Shown: in pieces, positions 21,332-32,910 of the stretch
Numbering within the stretch: position 1 is the first letter of the stretch
Layout: the number at the start of each line of letters is the position of its first letter
NCBI GenBank assembly: GCA_015499985.1
Contig: JAAAUF010000289.1
Location: 1-42,129, forward strand
DNA length: 42,129 nucleotides
Direction: 5' to 3'
Source of the DNA: Haplosporangium gracile
Lineage: Eukaryota; Mortierellomycota; Mortierellomycetes; Mortierellales; Mortierellaceae
Notes under the pieces: model-generated
Databases searched by the model: none
Told to the model about the DNA's origin: nothing
The model's input: only the letters and a program-made list of their open reading frames with translations
Position numbers and translations under genes: made by a program

Positions 21332-22727
21332 ATGCCAGCAAATAACTTGATCAGACCAGACGCAGAGCGCACAGGAGAGGCAGCTCGGCAGTGTACCTGT
21401 CCTTCGCCATTGGGAGGAATTCTTCATCCTGATGGCCTTGAGACGACAACGATGGGGTTTGACATACACTCACTAGCCTGCGCTCTTCACCCGAATTCGA
21501 TGGCAGTCCGGAAACAGCAGGTCAAGCAGCGACAGTTCGAGCTTCTTCAACGCCATCAACAGCAACTACAGCGTCGGAAACCAGACCCTTTTGAGGCCGT
21601 TAGGGTTCTTCCCTCAAAAACCTTTCATCTGTATACCGGGTCTTGCTTTCACGGAAAACAGCGATCTGGGAGTCATAGCTATGATGTCGTTGTCGATATC
21701 AAGGTACCGGCTACATCCCTATCGTATTGGCATCTTTCCAACTTCTTGCTTGTGTACTAGATTGGGAGTATGCCATTGCATTCTCGGAATTCCTCTCCCC
21801 GGTGTGGATAACGTTGTCGCTGTTGTTGCCAACGTTACTAATTATTGTTGCCTTAACCTTGAGGATTGTGGATATGATCATTTCTCTGATTCCTACCTTA
21901 CATCGTCCCATCGTTATCGCTGCTGCTGCGAATAATAATATTAGCATGTCGATCTAGACGATTCGTTCCTGTGCGGATACCTCCATATCAAGGGATTGAC
22001 CGAGGAATACCCCGAGTTGACGACGTACTTTGAGGCAGAGATCATTGGACCCAAGCACTCCTTTTTCACCCGCAAATGGGATGCTGACGAGCTAGTTGAT
22101 GAAGAACATTGGGTACACATGCCGCATTCACACACACGCGCAGACACTTTTGCGACTTGCAGTTTTGTTTGTTTATATGTATGGCATGCAAAGCTTACAC
22201 CTCTTTTCATTTCCTTTTACTTAGACACTGTTCAGGCCGTTTGAATGCCTGTCGAGTTCAGTGTTTTATGGACGGGACAAACATGTGGACAAGGGCGAGG
22301 GTCGGATGTCAAAGTGCACCTACCGCCATCACTATGATTCCCAGACGTACGATCACAGGAGCGAGGATGTTGTGTTTATGCGTTGGAAGGAGCACTTTCT
22401 AGTACCTGACCACCAGGTACAAGGCATCTCAGGAGCCAGCTTTGCGGGATTTTACTACATCTGTTATAGCAAAGTGACGGGCCATATCAGCGGCTTTTAT
22501 TATCATCATTCCAGCGAGAAGTAAGTCGCCATGTGTTTTTTTGGGGGAGGGGGGTTGACGAGTGTCCAGCCAGTGAATGGTATGGATGTACGGTACAATT
22601 AAATTATTTTCAATCAGCCACTCACCCACCTATGGCACTATTCTCATTTTCTATCCGGAATAGGTTCCAACAGCTCCTTCTTGCACCTGTTCAGGAACGG
22701 TCGTTTGGGTCAGTCGAGTACAGATAG
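21332..22727 (+). CDS. GID4: GID4/Vid24, substrate receptor of GID/CTLH E3 ligase, 299 aa
   Basis: Four exons (21332-21703, 21945-22112, 22225-22520, 22664-22727) total 900 nt and close in frame. After about 95 variable residues the Vid24 beta-barrel starts at [20 protein letters not shown]. Next are [53 protein letters not shown] and [14 protein letters not shown], and it ends with SVEYR. These blocks match human GID4, which is about the same length. In yeast and human, GID4 binds Pro/N-degrons and recruits substrates such as gluconeogenic enzymes to the GID/CTLH ubiquitin ligase. The protein is complete, with no missing signature block. Confidence 0.96.
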
Positions 22728-23000
22728 AGAGTATTTGGAGAAAGATGTCATCGATAACATTTAATTAAGGGCCTCTCATGGGGACGACATCCCATTATCG
22801 AAAATCTGTGCGTGCCTTGTTGGCTCCTTCTTTCTTCTTTCTTCACACACTTGTACATCCTCACTAACCATCACATCGACACCGCTGCTACAACAAACAC
22901 CGCACACACCTGTATTACATACAATAAACACGCTCATTCACACTCATACCCTCCCACATCCACTGCAAGTCCTGTTCTTGCTCCCAACCCCCATTGCCAA

Positions 23001-25387
23001 ATGGCACACCATCGTACGTCCTTCTCTCGCTTGTTAAAGCTCTCTTTCTCTGATGCGTAACCAAATTGACAAATGAATTTTATTTCATGCTCGTCCATTT
23101 TTGCATAGATGCATCACCTTACCACGATGTCGAGAACGTCCGCATGATTGCCTCACCTCTTTTCAAGGTGCCCTCGCCTGTACGTGGCCGCTATCCTTTG
23201 AACTTCCACGAATAGAGCAAATGAGAGCTCGAGCGCAATGTGTTATTTTGCAGTTGGGTATTTCTTGGCGTTTTCTTCGTAACCAATAACTCAACTCATT
23301 GTCACCAACACCTTTTTAGATTTCACCACCGTACGATATGCACCCATTGCCTGAGGATATCATTCAGCGAGTATGTTTTGAACAGCGCGTAACAGTACGC
23401 AGCTCCTTTCAACATCCACCTCAAGGTTCTTTCGCCATTTTTTTTTTTTAGTTTGTTAACTGGTTTTTCACGTTGCCATTGAAATTTAGCGATATCATGA
23501 TTTTTCCTTAGAGCACAGAATTGTTCAAGAGTACCAACGCATTATGGCGGAGGAGGCCACAGCAATTGAAGCGAGGGAGAGTGCCTACAAGCTGTATGCC
23601 GAAGAACGACAGGCCCGCTTGAAACAGGAGCGCATCACCATGGCACGAAAGATTGCGCCCGGCTTTCTAGACAATGATGACCGTCGCATCCTTACCCCTA
23701 CCTTGGCAACAGCGCAGGTGAAGGAGCAGACTACTCCCAGCGCCCAGGCAATCACATCAAAGTACGCCGGCAGTCGCTTTGACTACAGTGAATTCGAGGC
23801 TAGAGATCCCGCTGACGAAGGACCCAGCAATCGCGGCAAGGATGACGAACTTGCAGACAACGGTCAGCCATTGCCACAGGGAGAGAGTCAGCGCGAAGAG
23901 GTAGTCTCTCCAATCCATGATGGAGCAGAAAGAGAGAGCAATGACGGATCCGAGGAGGAGGTTATCGTTCAGGCTGTCCCCTTGTCTGAATTGACAGGAA
24001 TGTTGCGCGATAGTTGCCTCGAAGAAGAGTCCTCATCATCTGCGCCCAGAACTTGGCATGAGCGCGATCCTGCCTCAGAGGTAATTATATCAACGGTCAA
24101 AGCAGCGATACTGGCTAGGGCTATAAGAAGAGGCAGCGCCGTTATTAACTTTGGTCAAACTGGCGTGTGTTTTTATGGCATGAACGATAGAAATCGACAA
24201 TGCCTTTGTTCAATGCGACCAGACTGGACTTTAGAGAGTTTGAGCAAGGACTTGGACCACCAGATCCCTGGGATACGCCTGTGGATGACCTCACGGCACT
24301 CAAGGATGTGATCTCTCAACAGATGGGTCACAGTAATTCGACCATGCAGCAGGATAGCTCCATTTCGTCGTCTCGTTCCCAGCAACCTCAACATATACAG
24401 TCACAACAACCGCAGCATTCTCTTTCGCAGTCAGCATACCCATACCAGCATCAGCTCCAGCAGCATCCAGCTCCTACACAGCAATACCACCTACCCACCG
24501 ACCACTCCATCCATGGCCAGTACCCTTACCCTGCAGCCAATCCTCCCCCTAGAGCTGCGTACAACTCTTCGCCTGCCCCTGTGGCGTCTTTTGTGCCCCC
24601 AACAAAACTCACAGGCATTGCACAACAACAGGCGGCCCTTCAGCACCACCAGCAGCAACACCGTCATTCTACTGGCGGCATTGGAGCTCACCCGACCACG
24701 GGCCTGACTCCTAGTCAACAGCACGCTCGCTTTGGAAACGCCTCACCTTCTCCACCACCTTTGCCACCACCACCACGCGCCATGACGACCTCTCCGTCTG
24801 TGCATTCTTCGACGACAGCAGTGATGCCGGTAGGACCTAAGGCAGGAACAAACAGACCCCGGTTGCCAGCCCGTCCTATTCGTCCAAACGACGTAGGTTT
24901 GACAGATTCTCCCACGTCGGCTGGACTGGACCATGTCACTGTCATGGATCGTTCAATGACTCCTCCTAGACCTCCTCTGCCTCCACCGCCTCATCCTCCA
25001 ATACAAGGAACACCAGCGACTTCAACCATTGGATCAGGAGGAAATGGAGGCAGCACAGGTGGTAGCGTTGGCGGAGCAGCGCCACCGGCACTCAAGCCGC
25101 GCCCTCCAAAAGACCACGAGATGCTTCATGGGATAATTGGGTTGAACCAGAAGACGATGGCGACGGGCATGCATGGAGGGTTCTCTGAGGCAGATGGTCG
25201 GACTGGACAGGATATGGATGATTCGCAGCAGCAGCAACAGGTTGCGCCGGCCCCTCCTCAGGCCGAGTCGTTGATTAGCCAGCTTGCGAGCATGGGCTTT
25301 ACACGGGAGCAGAGCCGGAGTGCGCTTGAGAAGTATGACTATGATCTTGAGAAGGCCACCAACCATCTTCTTGACTGGGACGAGTAG
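23001..25387 (+). CDS. UBAP1-like ESCRT-I protein (UMA-like N-terminus, C-terminal UBA), 636 aa
   Basis: Five exons (23001-23013, 23109-23167, 23320-23370, 23490-24080, 24191-25387) total 1911 nt and close in frame. The N-terminus resembles the UMA segment of metazoan UBAP1: IASPLFKISPPYDMHPLPED then YHDFSLEHRIVQEYQRIM, compared with the family pattern of FK, a Pro-rich strand and YDFSLE. A Glu/Lys/Arg-rich helix follows. At about residues 247-272 an acidic strand LDFREFEQGLGPPDPWD recalls the UBAP1 central motif. A long Pro/Gln/Ser-rich linker contains PPLPPPPHPP. The last 41 residues form a UBA domain (LISQLASMGFTREQSRSALE, ending LLDWDE). UBAP1 is an ESCRT-I subunit sorting ubiquitinated cargo into multivesicular bodies; that role here is inferred from domain order. 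Metazoan UBAP1 has an overlapping UBA pair, whereas this has one. Confidence 0.82.
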
Positions 25388-26202
25388 ACGTAGTTTGCTA
25401 TTTCCATTTTCATTGCACTCTCTTTGCTTCCTTCTTTCCTCTTTTTTTCTTTCCTTCTGTCGCGTCGTGTCTTTTGAGTAAATAAAGACTAGACGCCTAC
25501 ATGTCTGCCGTGCCAATTTCGTTTAATTTTTTCATTCTCTTCTCGCTGAATTTTTGCAAGCCACCGAACGAGCCCCTCTTTTTTCCTCTTGTCGTTTTCT
25601 TTCCTTCTCCTTGGCTCTGTCGTCTCTCACTTGCTCCAGCAGCACCTTTTGCTCTGCCATCCGCTCTACCCCCCCTTTCACTGCTGTTCCTTTATTTCCA
25701 AGTACAATCTACTTCGTCGTCTTCGTCTCCTTCTCATCCTTATTAGCCACCAAACATACAGTCCGCCTCCTGCTCAGCCAAGGCTTCATCGTCGCGTTTT
25801 TTTTTAAAAAACATATTCACATCTCAGCCGAGGACAACAACACCGAGAGATCATCCCCTCGCCTCGCCTCCCCGAAAACCGCCAGGAGATAACAGGAACT
25901 AGCCGCGACAGGAGTTACCATTCATCACTAGCGCGACTTTTCCCTGCATTCAACGCTCGCGAACCTTCCTCGCTGACAACTCAAGCATACACACAGACAC
26001 ACACATACGCACCTTTTCGTCTGCGTGGATTAACGACTATTCTCGGGTGGGCCCATTTTCCATCTAATTACCAACTATCCAAGCGGGGACACTCTCACGC
26101 CACCTCTCGAGCTCATCCCGATCGTGCTGTCGTCGTGCGTTTGATGGACTACGAGCCACTCTCAGGACTCTCTTAGATCAAGTCTTTTAAACCGCCGTAC
26201 CA
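25388..26202 (+). promoter_or_regulatory. 3'UTR of UBAP1-like gene and promoter of SSXT gene
   Basis: A canonical AATAAA at 25481-25486 lies about 95 nt after the UBAP1-like stop codon. The rest is CT-rich and probably holds the promoter and long 5' leader of the SSXT gene. No coding region is supported. Confidence 0.5.
25481..25486 (+). terminator. Polyadenylation signal AATAAA
   Basis: An exact AATAAA hexamer sits about 95 nt downstream of the UBAP1-like stop codon, within a U-rich 3' flank. This is a typical position for a cleavage/polyadenylation signal. Confidence 0.6.
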
Positions 26203-26539
26203 ATGAACCCGCAGTTGACAGGCGCCATGCAGCAGCAACGACCACCGCAGCATCTTCAAGGGATGACTCCTTTACAGCAACAGCAACACGCCCAGCAACA
26301 ACAGCAGCAGTTCCAACAGCAACAGCAACAGCAACAGCAGCTTTTGCTCCAGCAGATGCAACAGAAGCAGTTTCAGCAGCAACAACAGCAGCTCCAGTTG
26401 CAGCAACGAGCCGCCTTGAAGAACCAATCGCCACAGCAACAACAACAACATCAATTCCAACTTCAGCAACTTCAGTTGCAGCAGCAGCAACTCCTTCAAC
26501 AGCAACAACAACAACAACAACAGCAACAACAACAGCAGC

Positions 26540-26574
<35 letters not shown>

Positions 26575-28879
26575 CAACAGCAGCAACAACAGCAGCAACA
26601 GCAACAACAACAGCAGCAGCAACAGCACATGCACCAACAAATGATGGGTCATCCACAAGGGATTATGCCAGTTACACCATCGCAGGTTCCAATGCATGGA
26701 CAGCCTATTCCTGGACAGCATCCTATGCAGAATAACTTGATGCTTCAACAGCAGCAACAGCAACAGCAGCGGATGTTTGCTCAGATGCAGCAACAGCAGA
26801 ATCAGCACCTTCATCTGGGTGGTGTCGCGAAACCTATCCCAGCAGGATTCTCCGGGATGCCTCCAGGAATGCAATCGGGAATGCAACAGGGAATGCCGCC
26901 TGGGATGCCATCTGGGCTGCCATCGGGAATGCAGCCAGGAATGCAGCCAGGAATGCAGCCAGGAATACCACCAGGAATGCAGCCAGGAATGCCACCAGGA
27001 ATGCAACCCGGGGGGATGCCACCAGGGATACCAGGCGGAATGATCCGTCCTCCAACCGTCCTTAATGGTGCTCCTGCGCCGCCACCGCCAGCGGCTGTCA
27101 AGCATTTCGAGGTCGATATCAATGAGCAAGTTGTCCAGGCGGTAAGCAACATGACTGATTAAAGCAGTTGTCTTGGTTGCATCAGCCGTTGGATTGTGCT
27201 GACGATCATCAATCGCATAGTAGTATGGCTGAGCTAACGTTGGTCTTTATTTGATTTTATTATTATTAAATTTTTATTTGGTTTAGCTGCTTGAGCTAAA
27301 CAAGGAGCTCATCTCGGTCTGCATCGACTACCAGGCGAACCAACTGACCGCGGATCCTGACTTCATGAAGTATGTTCTACACTCAATCGTGGATCGTCAT
27401 AAACCTAACGGTTGCACCACCATTCATTGCTAATCGGCAAATGTTGCTTTTAAAACAGGTACCAGACTCGTCTCCAGACAACACTCTCATATTTGGCAAC
27501 CTGGTCAGAAATTAGCAAAAGCATACCGGTAAGGCATCTCTTCTTATCTCGTCATCATCCCTTTGACCGATGCTTGTCTGAATCGCTGTCTTAACCTTTG
27601 TGCATGGGACACCTTTTCTCCACTATAGCTTTCAAAGGAACCGCCGCCAAAACCCGATCTCTCGCCTCTCCCACCGGCACGTTTTCCATCCGCTGTTCGG
27701 GCGATGACAGCTCTTCCCAAGGTCGCAGTCGCTTATGCAGCTGCTGAGAAAGCACGAAAAGCCAAACAACAACCCAAAACAGCAAAAGCGGACGCCTTGC
27801 GGAGGAAATCTAAGGATGGCAGTGTACCGCCGGTGAGTCAGACCGGAAGATCAGGCTCAACTGACGGCATGCCAGTATTGATTAGCGCTGTTGGACCTGT
27901 AGCTTCAGCCGCTGCGCTCCCAATTAGTCAAGGAACCGTGGCAGGGACCATAGCCTCGACTGCATCACACGTTGCTCCAGTTATCGGTAGCCAGTCTATT
28001 GTTCCCCCGCAGCAACGTTTCCCACATAATATCGCACTCCAGCAGCAGCAGTGGATGCATCAACAGCGGTTACAACAACAGCAAATGCAGCAAGGTCAGC
28101 ATTCTCAGCAGCCACTGTCCCAGTTTGTGCCAGGCATGCAGCAGGGAGCACCCTTCTCGACTATGGCGCCGCCCTCTGTGACGCCCTCTATACCCTCTTC
28201 TGTCGCCTCAACCATGCCAGCTGCACAAGTTCAGCCATCCCCAACTGCCCCTACCACTGCTCAATTTCAGAATCCTGCCTCAGTGGCCTCCGAGAGCGAG
28301 TTACCAGCAGTTGTCCAGGTTGGTCATGGTACCGATTCTCCCACTTCGCAAACGTCAACACCGGTGCCTGTGGTGACTCCCATCACTACTTCGACACCAA
28401 ACGGAGCACCAGGCCCACCGGGAACCCCACAGACTGGAACAGCATCACTTCATTCTTCGCCAGCTCTCGTCGGCGGTGGTATTGTTCATCTCAAGCAGGT
28501 CAGGAGCGCCGCTAATAGTCCAGCGCTTGCTCAGGCACAGGTTCAGATGCCGTCATCCCCTCGAGGAGGAATACCTGGATCACCGGCAGGACAGCCACAA
28601 GGAATTCAGCACCCTGTCCAGAACTTGAAGCAGCAAAACAACGGGAGCAGGAACAACTCGCCTCTTGTTCAGCATCAAATGTTACCTCAGAGACCACCAG
28701 GCTCTGCTACTTCTTCGCCTAATGTGACGCACGCTACCATCCCGCTGGCGTCTCAACAGGATTCTAACAATCAGAGGATAGCATCACCAGCACTTGGCTC
28801 AGCTCCTTCTGTGTCAGCCAGCGTTGCATCTCCCTTTACCCCTCCTTCACAGTCCCAAACGGCGAGTCCTGTCATAACT

Positions 28880-28913
<34 letters not shown>

Positions 28914-30367
28914 GGCCAATGACAGCGCCAATTCCCATTGCCGGTATGGGCGGCCATCCAGGAGGGCCCATGGGACAGCCACTGCCACATGGAATGCCTA
29001 TGGGTATGCCGCTGGGTATGGGTATGGGCCAGCCCATGAACATGAGCGTAGGCATGATGGGAGGTTCAATGCCCATGTCCATGCCCATGCAGATGCAGAT
29101 GCCCTTGACTGGAAAGCATATGCTGGGCGGGCATGGAGTTCAGATGCAACTGGGACAACACCAGCAGCACCAGATGACACAACTCCAGCTTCATATGATG
29201 CAGCAGCATCATCACCATCACCAAATCCAGCAACAGCAGCAGCAGCAACAACAGCAACAACAGCAGCAACAGCAGCAACGTCAACATAGTCGACAAAACA
29301 GTCCGATGATGAGTCCTGGCCGAGCAAGTCCTGCAATGTTCAGTCCGCCACCCTCGTCGATGATGAATCAAGGCCAAGTGCCTAGTCGATCGGGATCCAT
29401 GGACTTGACCGCTAATGCCAACAACAATAGCATCAGCAACGGCAATGCTATGGGCGTTAACGCCAGTCAGCAAAACTCGCCTGCAATCGGTGGTCGGGCA
29501 GGAGTATCATCATTACCTGGCTCAAGGTCAGGATCAGTAGACTTTGCCCAGCATCAGCACCCATTGCAGCAACAACAACAACAACAGCAATTGCAGCAAC
29601 AGCAACAGCAGCAGCCTCATTCGAACCCACCTTCACAACAAGGCACACCTCTACCCTCTGCCTCATCACTGCCTCCACCTACGCCTCAACAACCCGCCAA
29701 TACTCCTGGCGGTCCTGGAATGTCTTTCAACAGCAATCCAGGCAGCTTCCAAAATACACTGCAAATGGAGGCGCCAGGCCATCACCAACAGCAGCAACAT
29801 CAACAGCAACAACAAAACCAGTTCCAAAACAGTGGATCCAACAGTACCACGCCTGGTAGTGTTCAGGGAACACTTATTCTTGGAAGTGGATACCAAGGAG
29901 GTCATGCAGGCGGAGGCAATGATGGGCTAGTAGGGGCCAAGGGCTTGGCTCTGTCCATGAACAGTGGACAGAACTCGCCTATGACCGATGGCGGTTCGCA
30001 ACATCCACAACCTCAACAATCACAACAATCACAGCAACAGCAACAACAGGAAGAGGAAGATGTAGGGGCAGACATGCTGAACCTTGGCATGGGTTTAGAT
30101 TTGGACATGGATATGGGGATGGGGATGGGGGATGATCCATTTGGCGATGGCGGCTCTGGAGGTTACGGTGGTAATAATGACGGTAGTAATGGTGGTGGCG
30201 GAGGAGGCAGCCAAGGTGACCGTCAGCACCAGGACCAGGACATAGACCACCATCATCACCACCACTCGGATCAGCATGGTGGAGGAGGAAATGAAGGATT
30301 GGGGGCAATTGAAATGGAGGTCAACGAGGACGAGGACGATGTCATGAGTGGTTTCTTGAACTTGTAA
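26203..30367 (+). CDS. SS18/SSXT-domain Q-rich protein, probable SWI/SNF subunit, 1276 aa
   Basis: Four exons (26203-27141, 27287-27369, 27459-27528, 27629-30367) total 3831 nt and close in frame. The N-terminal 313 residues are Gln-rich, including 43 consecutive Gln, followed by a Gly-Met-Pro/Gln tandem repeat. At about 314-364 is an SSXT-type segment: [16 protein letters not shown], then [20 protein letters not shown]. It fits the SS18/GIF/Snf11 pattern of a DxN-like helix, a ~20-residue spacer, then YQxxLxxNLxYLA. After it come a conserved-looking [20 protein letters not shown] and about 900 residues of Gln/Ser/Pro/Met-rich sequence, then an acidic end ([25 protein letters not shown]). SS18-family proteins are SWI/SNF (BAF) coactivator subunits. 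The domain is split over three exons. It could instead be another Q-rich coactivator. Confidence 0.8.
26497..26625 (+). repeat. CAG/CAA trinucleotide tract coding for 43 Gln
   Basis: Forty-three uninterrupted Gln codons mix CAG and CAA. The interspersion of CAA argues for selection to keep the peptide or stabilise the DNA rather than for a pure CAG expansion. Further shorter Gln runs lie on both sides. Confidence 0.95.
26866..27045 (+). repeat. Gly-Met-Gln-Pro / Gly-Met-Pro-Pro tandem repeat
   Basis: A 12-nt unit encoding Gly-Met-Gln/Pro-Pro/Ser is repeated with small changes about 14 times, for example [20 protein letters not shown]. It sits between the poly-Q region and the SSXT domain and looks like a minisatellite within the coding sequence. 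Confidence 0.85.
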
Positions 30368-30481
30368 AAATACACAAAACGTGCGCACTTTAAAGAAATA
30401 ATGATAGTTTAATATGCTTTTTTTGCATGTCGTTTGAGAAATGTATGTACATACAAAGCGAAAGCCAGTGAAAGGTGCACT
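30368..30481. other. Short convergent 3' spacer
   Basis: Only 114 nt separate the stop codons of two convergent genes, SSXT (+) and the His-loop protein (-). Transcripts probably overlap at their 3' ends. The spacer is AT-rich with AAATAATG/TTTAAT-like strings usable as poly-A signals in both directions. Confidence 0.5.
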
Positions 30482-32910
30482 TTAGTGCTGACCGTCGTGA
30501 AGGGCCTTGATGGCATTGGCAGCAGCGGCAAGACCAAAGACGGTCCAGGAGAGGCGTTGGGCCATGTCATGGACTGCCTGTTTCGAGACACCCTCTCCAA
30601 GGGATCCGTCAAGAATACCTAGCTGCTCCATGAGGTTATTGAAGAGCCCGCATTGAAGCGATTGGGATGCGATCAGACCTGCGAACAAAGTGTGGAGACC
30701 CACACGTGAGAAACCAGTCAACTCGAGGACGGTGAGGAGGATCATGGTGATGAGGAACAGGGAGGTGTACTTTGTCAGGATGGCGCCGAATGAGTTTGTG
30801 TGGTTGTGTCTGCCGTGGTGACCGTGGCTGTGGCTGTGGACCACGCGGTGCTCATCATCGCCTATCATTGCCCGTTCAAAGGAAGGTAAATTAGCTTCCG
30901 CTGGCTTACTTTCTTGAAGGTTTAATACAAAGTGTTGTGGTCATAGACCTTACGATGCTTGTGCTTGTCATGCTTGTCATGGTGCTTGTGGTGCTCGTGG
31001 TGCTCGCGGTGATGGTCATGGTGTTCGTGCGACGATCCGGAACTGTGGCTGTCACGACGGCCGCTGGTTCCATGACGGGTCAAGTGCAGGTCGCCATGGG
31101 ACGCCTTCCATGTCTTGTAGGCATTTCGACGCAACCAGATCTTGCGAGCCACGTACAATAGATACAATGCGGTCAATGCCCCGTATAACGAGCTGGCATC
31201 GTGATGTCCACCAGCATGATGACCATGGTCGCCAAAGAGGTTCGTTTTGGCATCGCCCAACAGCCGGTTATAAGAGTCCTGAACCTTGACCAACGGCGCA
31301 AAGGGAGTGTTGGTGGCGGATCCCCAGATCGAGCTGACAGAAGCTGTGGCGCGGTCGTACTTGAACGATGCTTTGTCCTTGATTGTGTCCGCCGACTTTT
31401 TGGCATCGTGACTGACCGACGAGACAGACTTGGATGCGCGATGCGAGATAGACGATCCAGACTTGCGAGCAGCCTCGGCGGCATGCTCCAGCTTGACCTT
31501 TACCTGAGCAGTGTCCCTGTTGAACGATTCGATGACGTTGTCGTAGGTATGCTTGGGAACGGCCTTGATCTTAGCCTCGGCTTCCTTCAAGGTGTTGCTG
31601 AACCCCAGAGAGGCATCTTGGAGGGCCTTGTGGAGCTTAGTCTTGTCGATATCGTCCTTAGTGAGGCGGAGGGCCTCCTTGATGTTGCTGCGAGCGTTTT
31701 GGATCGACTTGAAGAGACCGTTCGACAAGGAGTTGTAGATATCATCACGGGTCTTTTTGACACTCTTAAGCGAGTTCTTGAAGACGCGTTCGTACTGGTC
31801 CTTGGTATCACCGGTATTGTCGATGACAGCATTCCACTGCGAGGTCAACCAGGAATCGGTCTGCTCCTCAAAGTATTTGGCCTCGTTCAACTTAGCCTTG
31901 ACCTTGTCAGCGACAGAATCGAGCTCCTCCACGGCGCCCTTTTCGTTGCGAGCAATACGGTCTAACAGCGCCTGGTAACCATCCTTAACAGATCTCAAAC
32001 TTGCCTCAAACGATGTGGCTGAAGGCGAGTTCTTGGCCTTGAGTCTAGCCTGGGCCAGCAGATCGGACAGGGTTCCATGGACCTTGTCGAGCGGCAACTC
32101 CTTCTTGGGCAACGACTTGAGGATACTGTGTCCATGATCGTTCTGGCTCGAATGATCCCAGATCTCTTGACAATCCCAACCAGAATCTGCAGAGGGATTC
32201 TGTCTCGAGAACCAATACTGCGAACTAGGAGAGCAGGCATACTTGGGAGGGTTGAAGGCCAAGGAATCCACCGCAGCCTTGAATCGGTCCCACTTTTTGT
32301 GCGTCAGCTCTTCCACCATATCGCTGGCGTCCTCGCCTACCTCCTTTTCTGTGCACTCCGCCTGCTGGAACCAACGAGAGCGGGCCTTCTCGTGCGCATC
32401 TTCGTGGACTTTTTCGGCAGCGGCCAGAGCCTGACGGTACTTTTCCTCAGCAGCCTCATAGGCCTCACGAGACTCTTTCTTGTACCCAAACATGGCCCAC
32501 TTGGCCTCCTTAGCGGCCTCATCCCTGGCTTCTTTGGCCTTGGTCACCATCTCCTTGGCTGTCTCTTCGGCATCCTTGGTCAGCGACTTCCAGTAGTCGC
32601 GCGCATGGCGCATCACGCTATTGGGTCCAAACAGCGTAGGTTTGCCAGCATGGTGGTGTTGATGATCATGTTGATGCTGACCGGCTGAGCGTCTGTGGTG
32701 GGGGTAGTGATGTTCAGTATCGTCCTCATCGTCGGAGCCATGAGAAGCAGGGAACCAATAGTCGCGAAGAGTCTTCTTGATCTCCTCGACAACTCCACGA
32801 CCTTCGGGAGCGACCTCCTCGTGTTCAGAGACGATTGTTGTAGTGTGGGCAATGATTGTGGTCACTGCTTTGCTCCTTAGCGTGTGGGTGCTGATAGTTT
32901 CCTGGCTCAT
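30482..32910 (-). CDS. Unrecognised membrane protein with histidine-rich loop, 778 aa
   Basis: Two exons (32910-30954 and 30861-30482) join C|GC across a 92-nt intron, total 2337 nt and close in frame. I do not recognise the family. Residues 1-120 are polar with a short His patch (HQHDHQHHHAGK). Residues 110-560 are helical and highly charged, rich in Lys/Ala/Glu/Ser (for example AEETAKEMVTKAKEARDEAA), with a LEA/apolipoprotein-like amphipathic look. A predicted TM at about 573-592 (LYGALTALYLLYVARKIWL) leads into residues 620-673, which hold 23 His. Two or three further hydrophobic segments follow (about 684-722 and 757-773), and the end is KALHDGQH. A metal-binding loop between membrane segments is inferred. 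The location could be mitochondrial, ER or lipid-droplet; nothing decides it. Confidence 0.8.

Noticed and set aside
26162..26656. Minus-strand open frame rich in Ala/Val
   Set aside because: It is the antisense of the poly-Gln region of the SSXT gene; the composition follows from CAG/CAA repeats.
26272..27129. Minus-strand poly-Leu open frame of 285 aa
   Set aside because: Reverse complement of CAG/CAA repeats reads as CTG/TTG. The plus-strand gene closes in frame over four exons.
31201..31965. Plus-strand open frame of 254 aa inside the His-loop gene
   Set aside because: Shadow of the long minus-strand exon. It has no recognisable domain, and the minus frame closes with the second exon.
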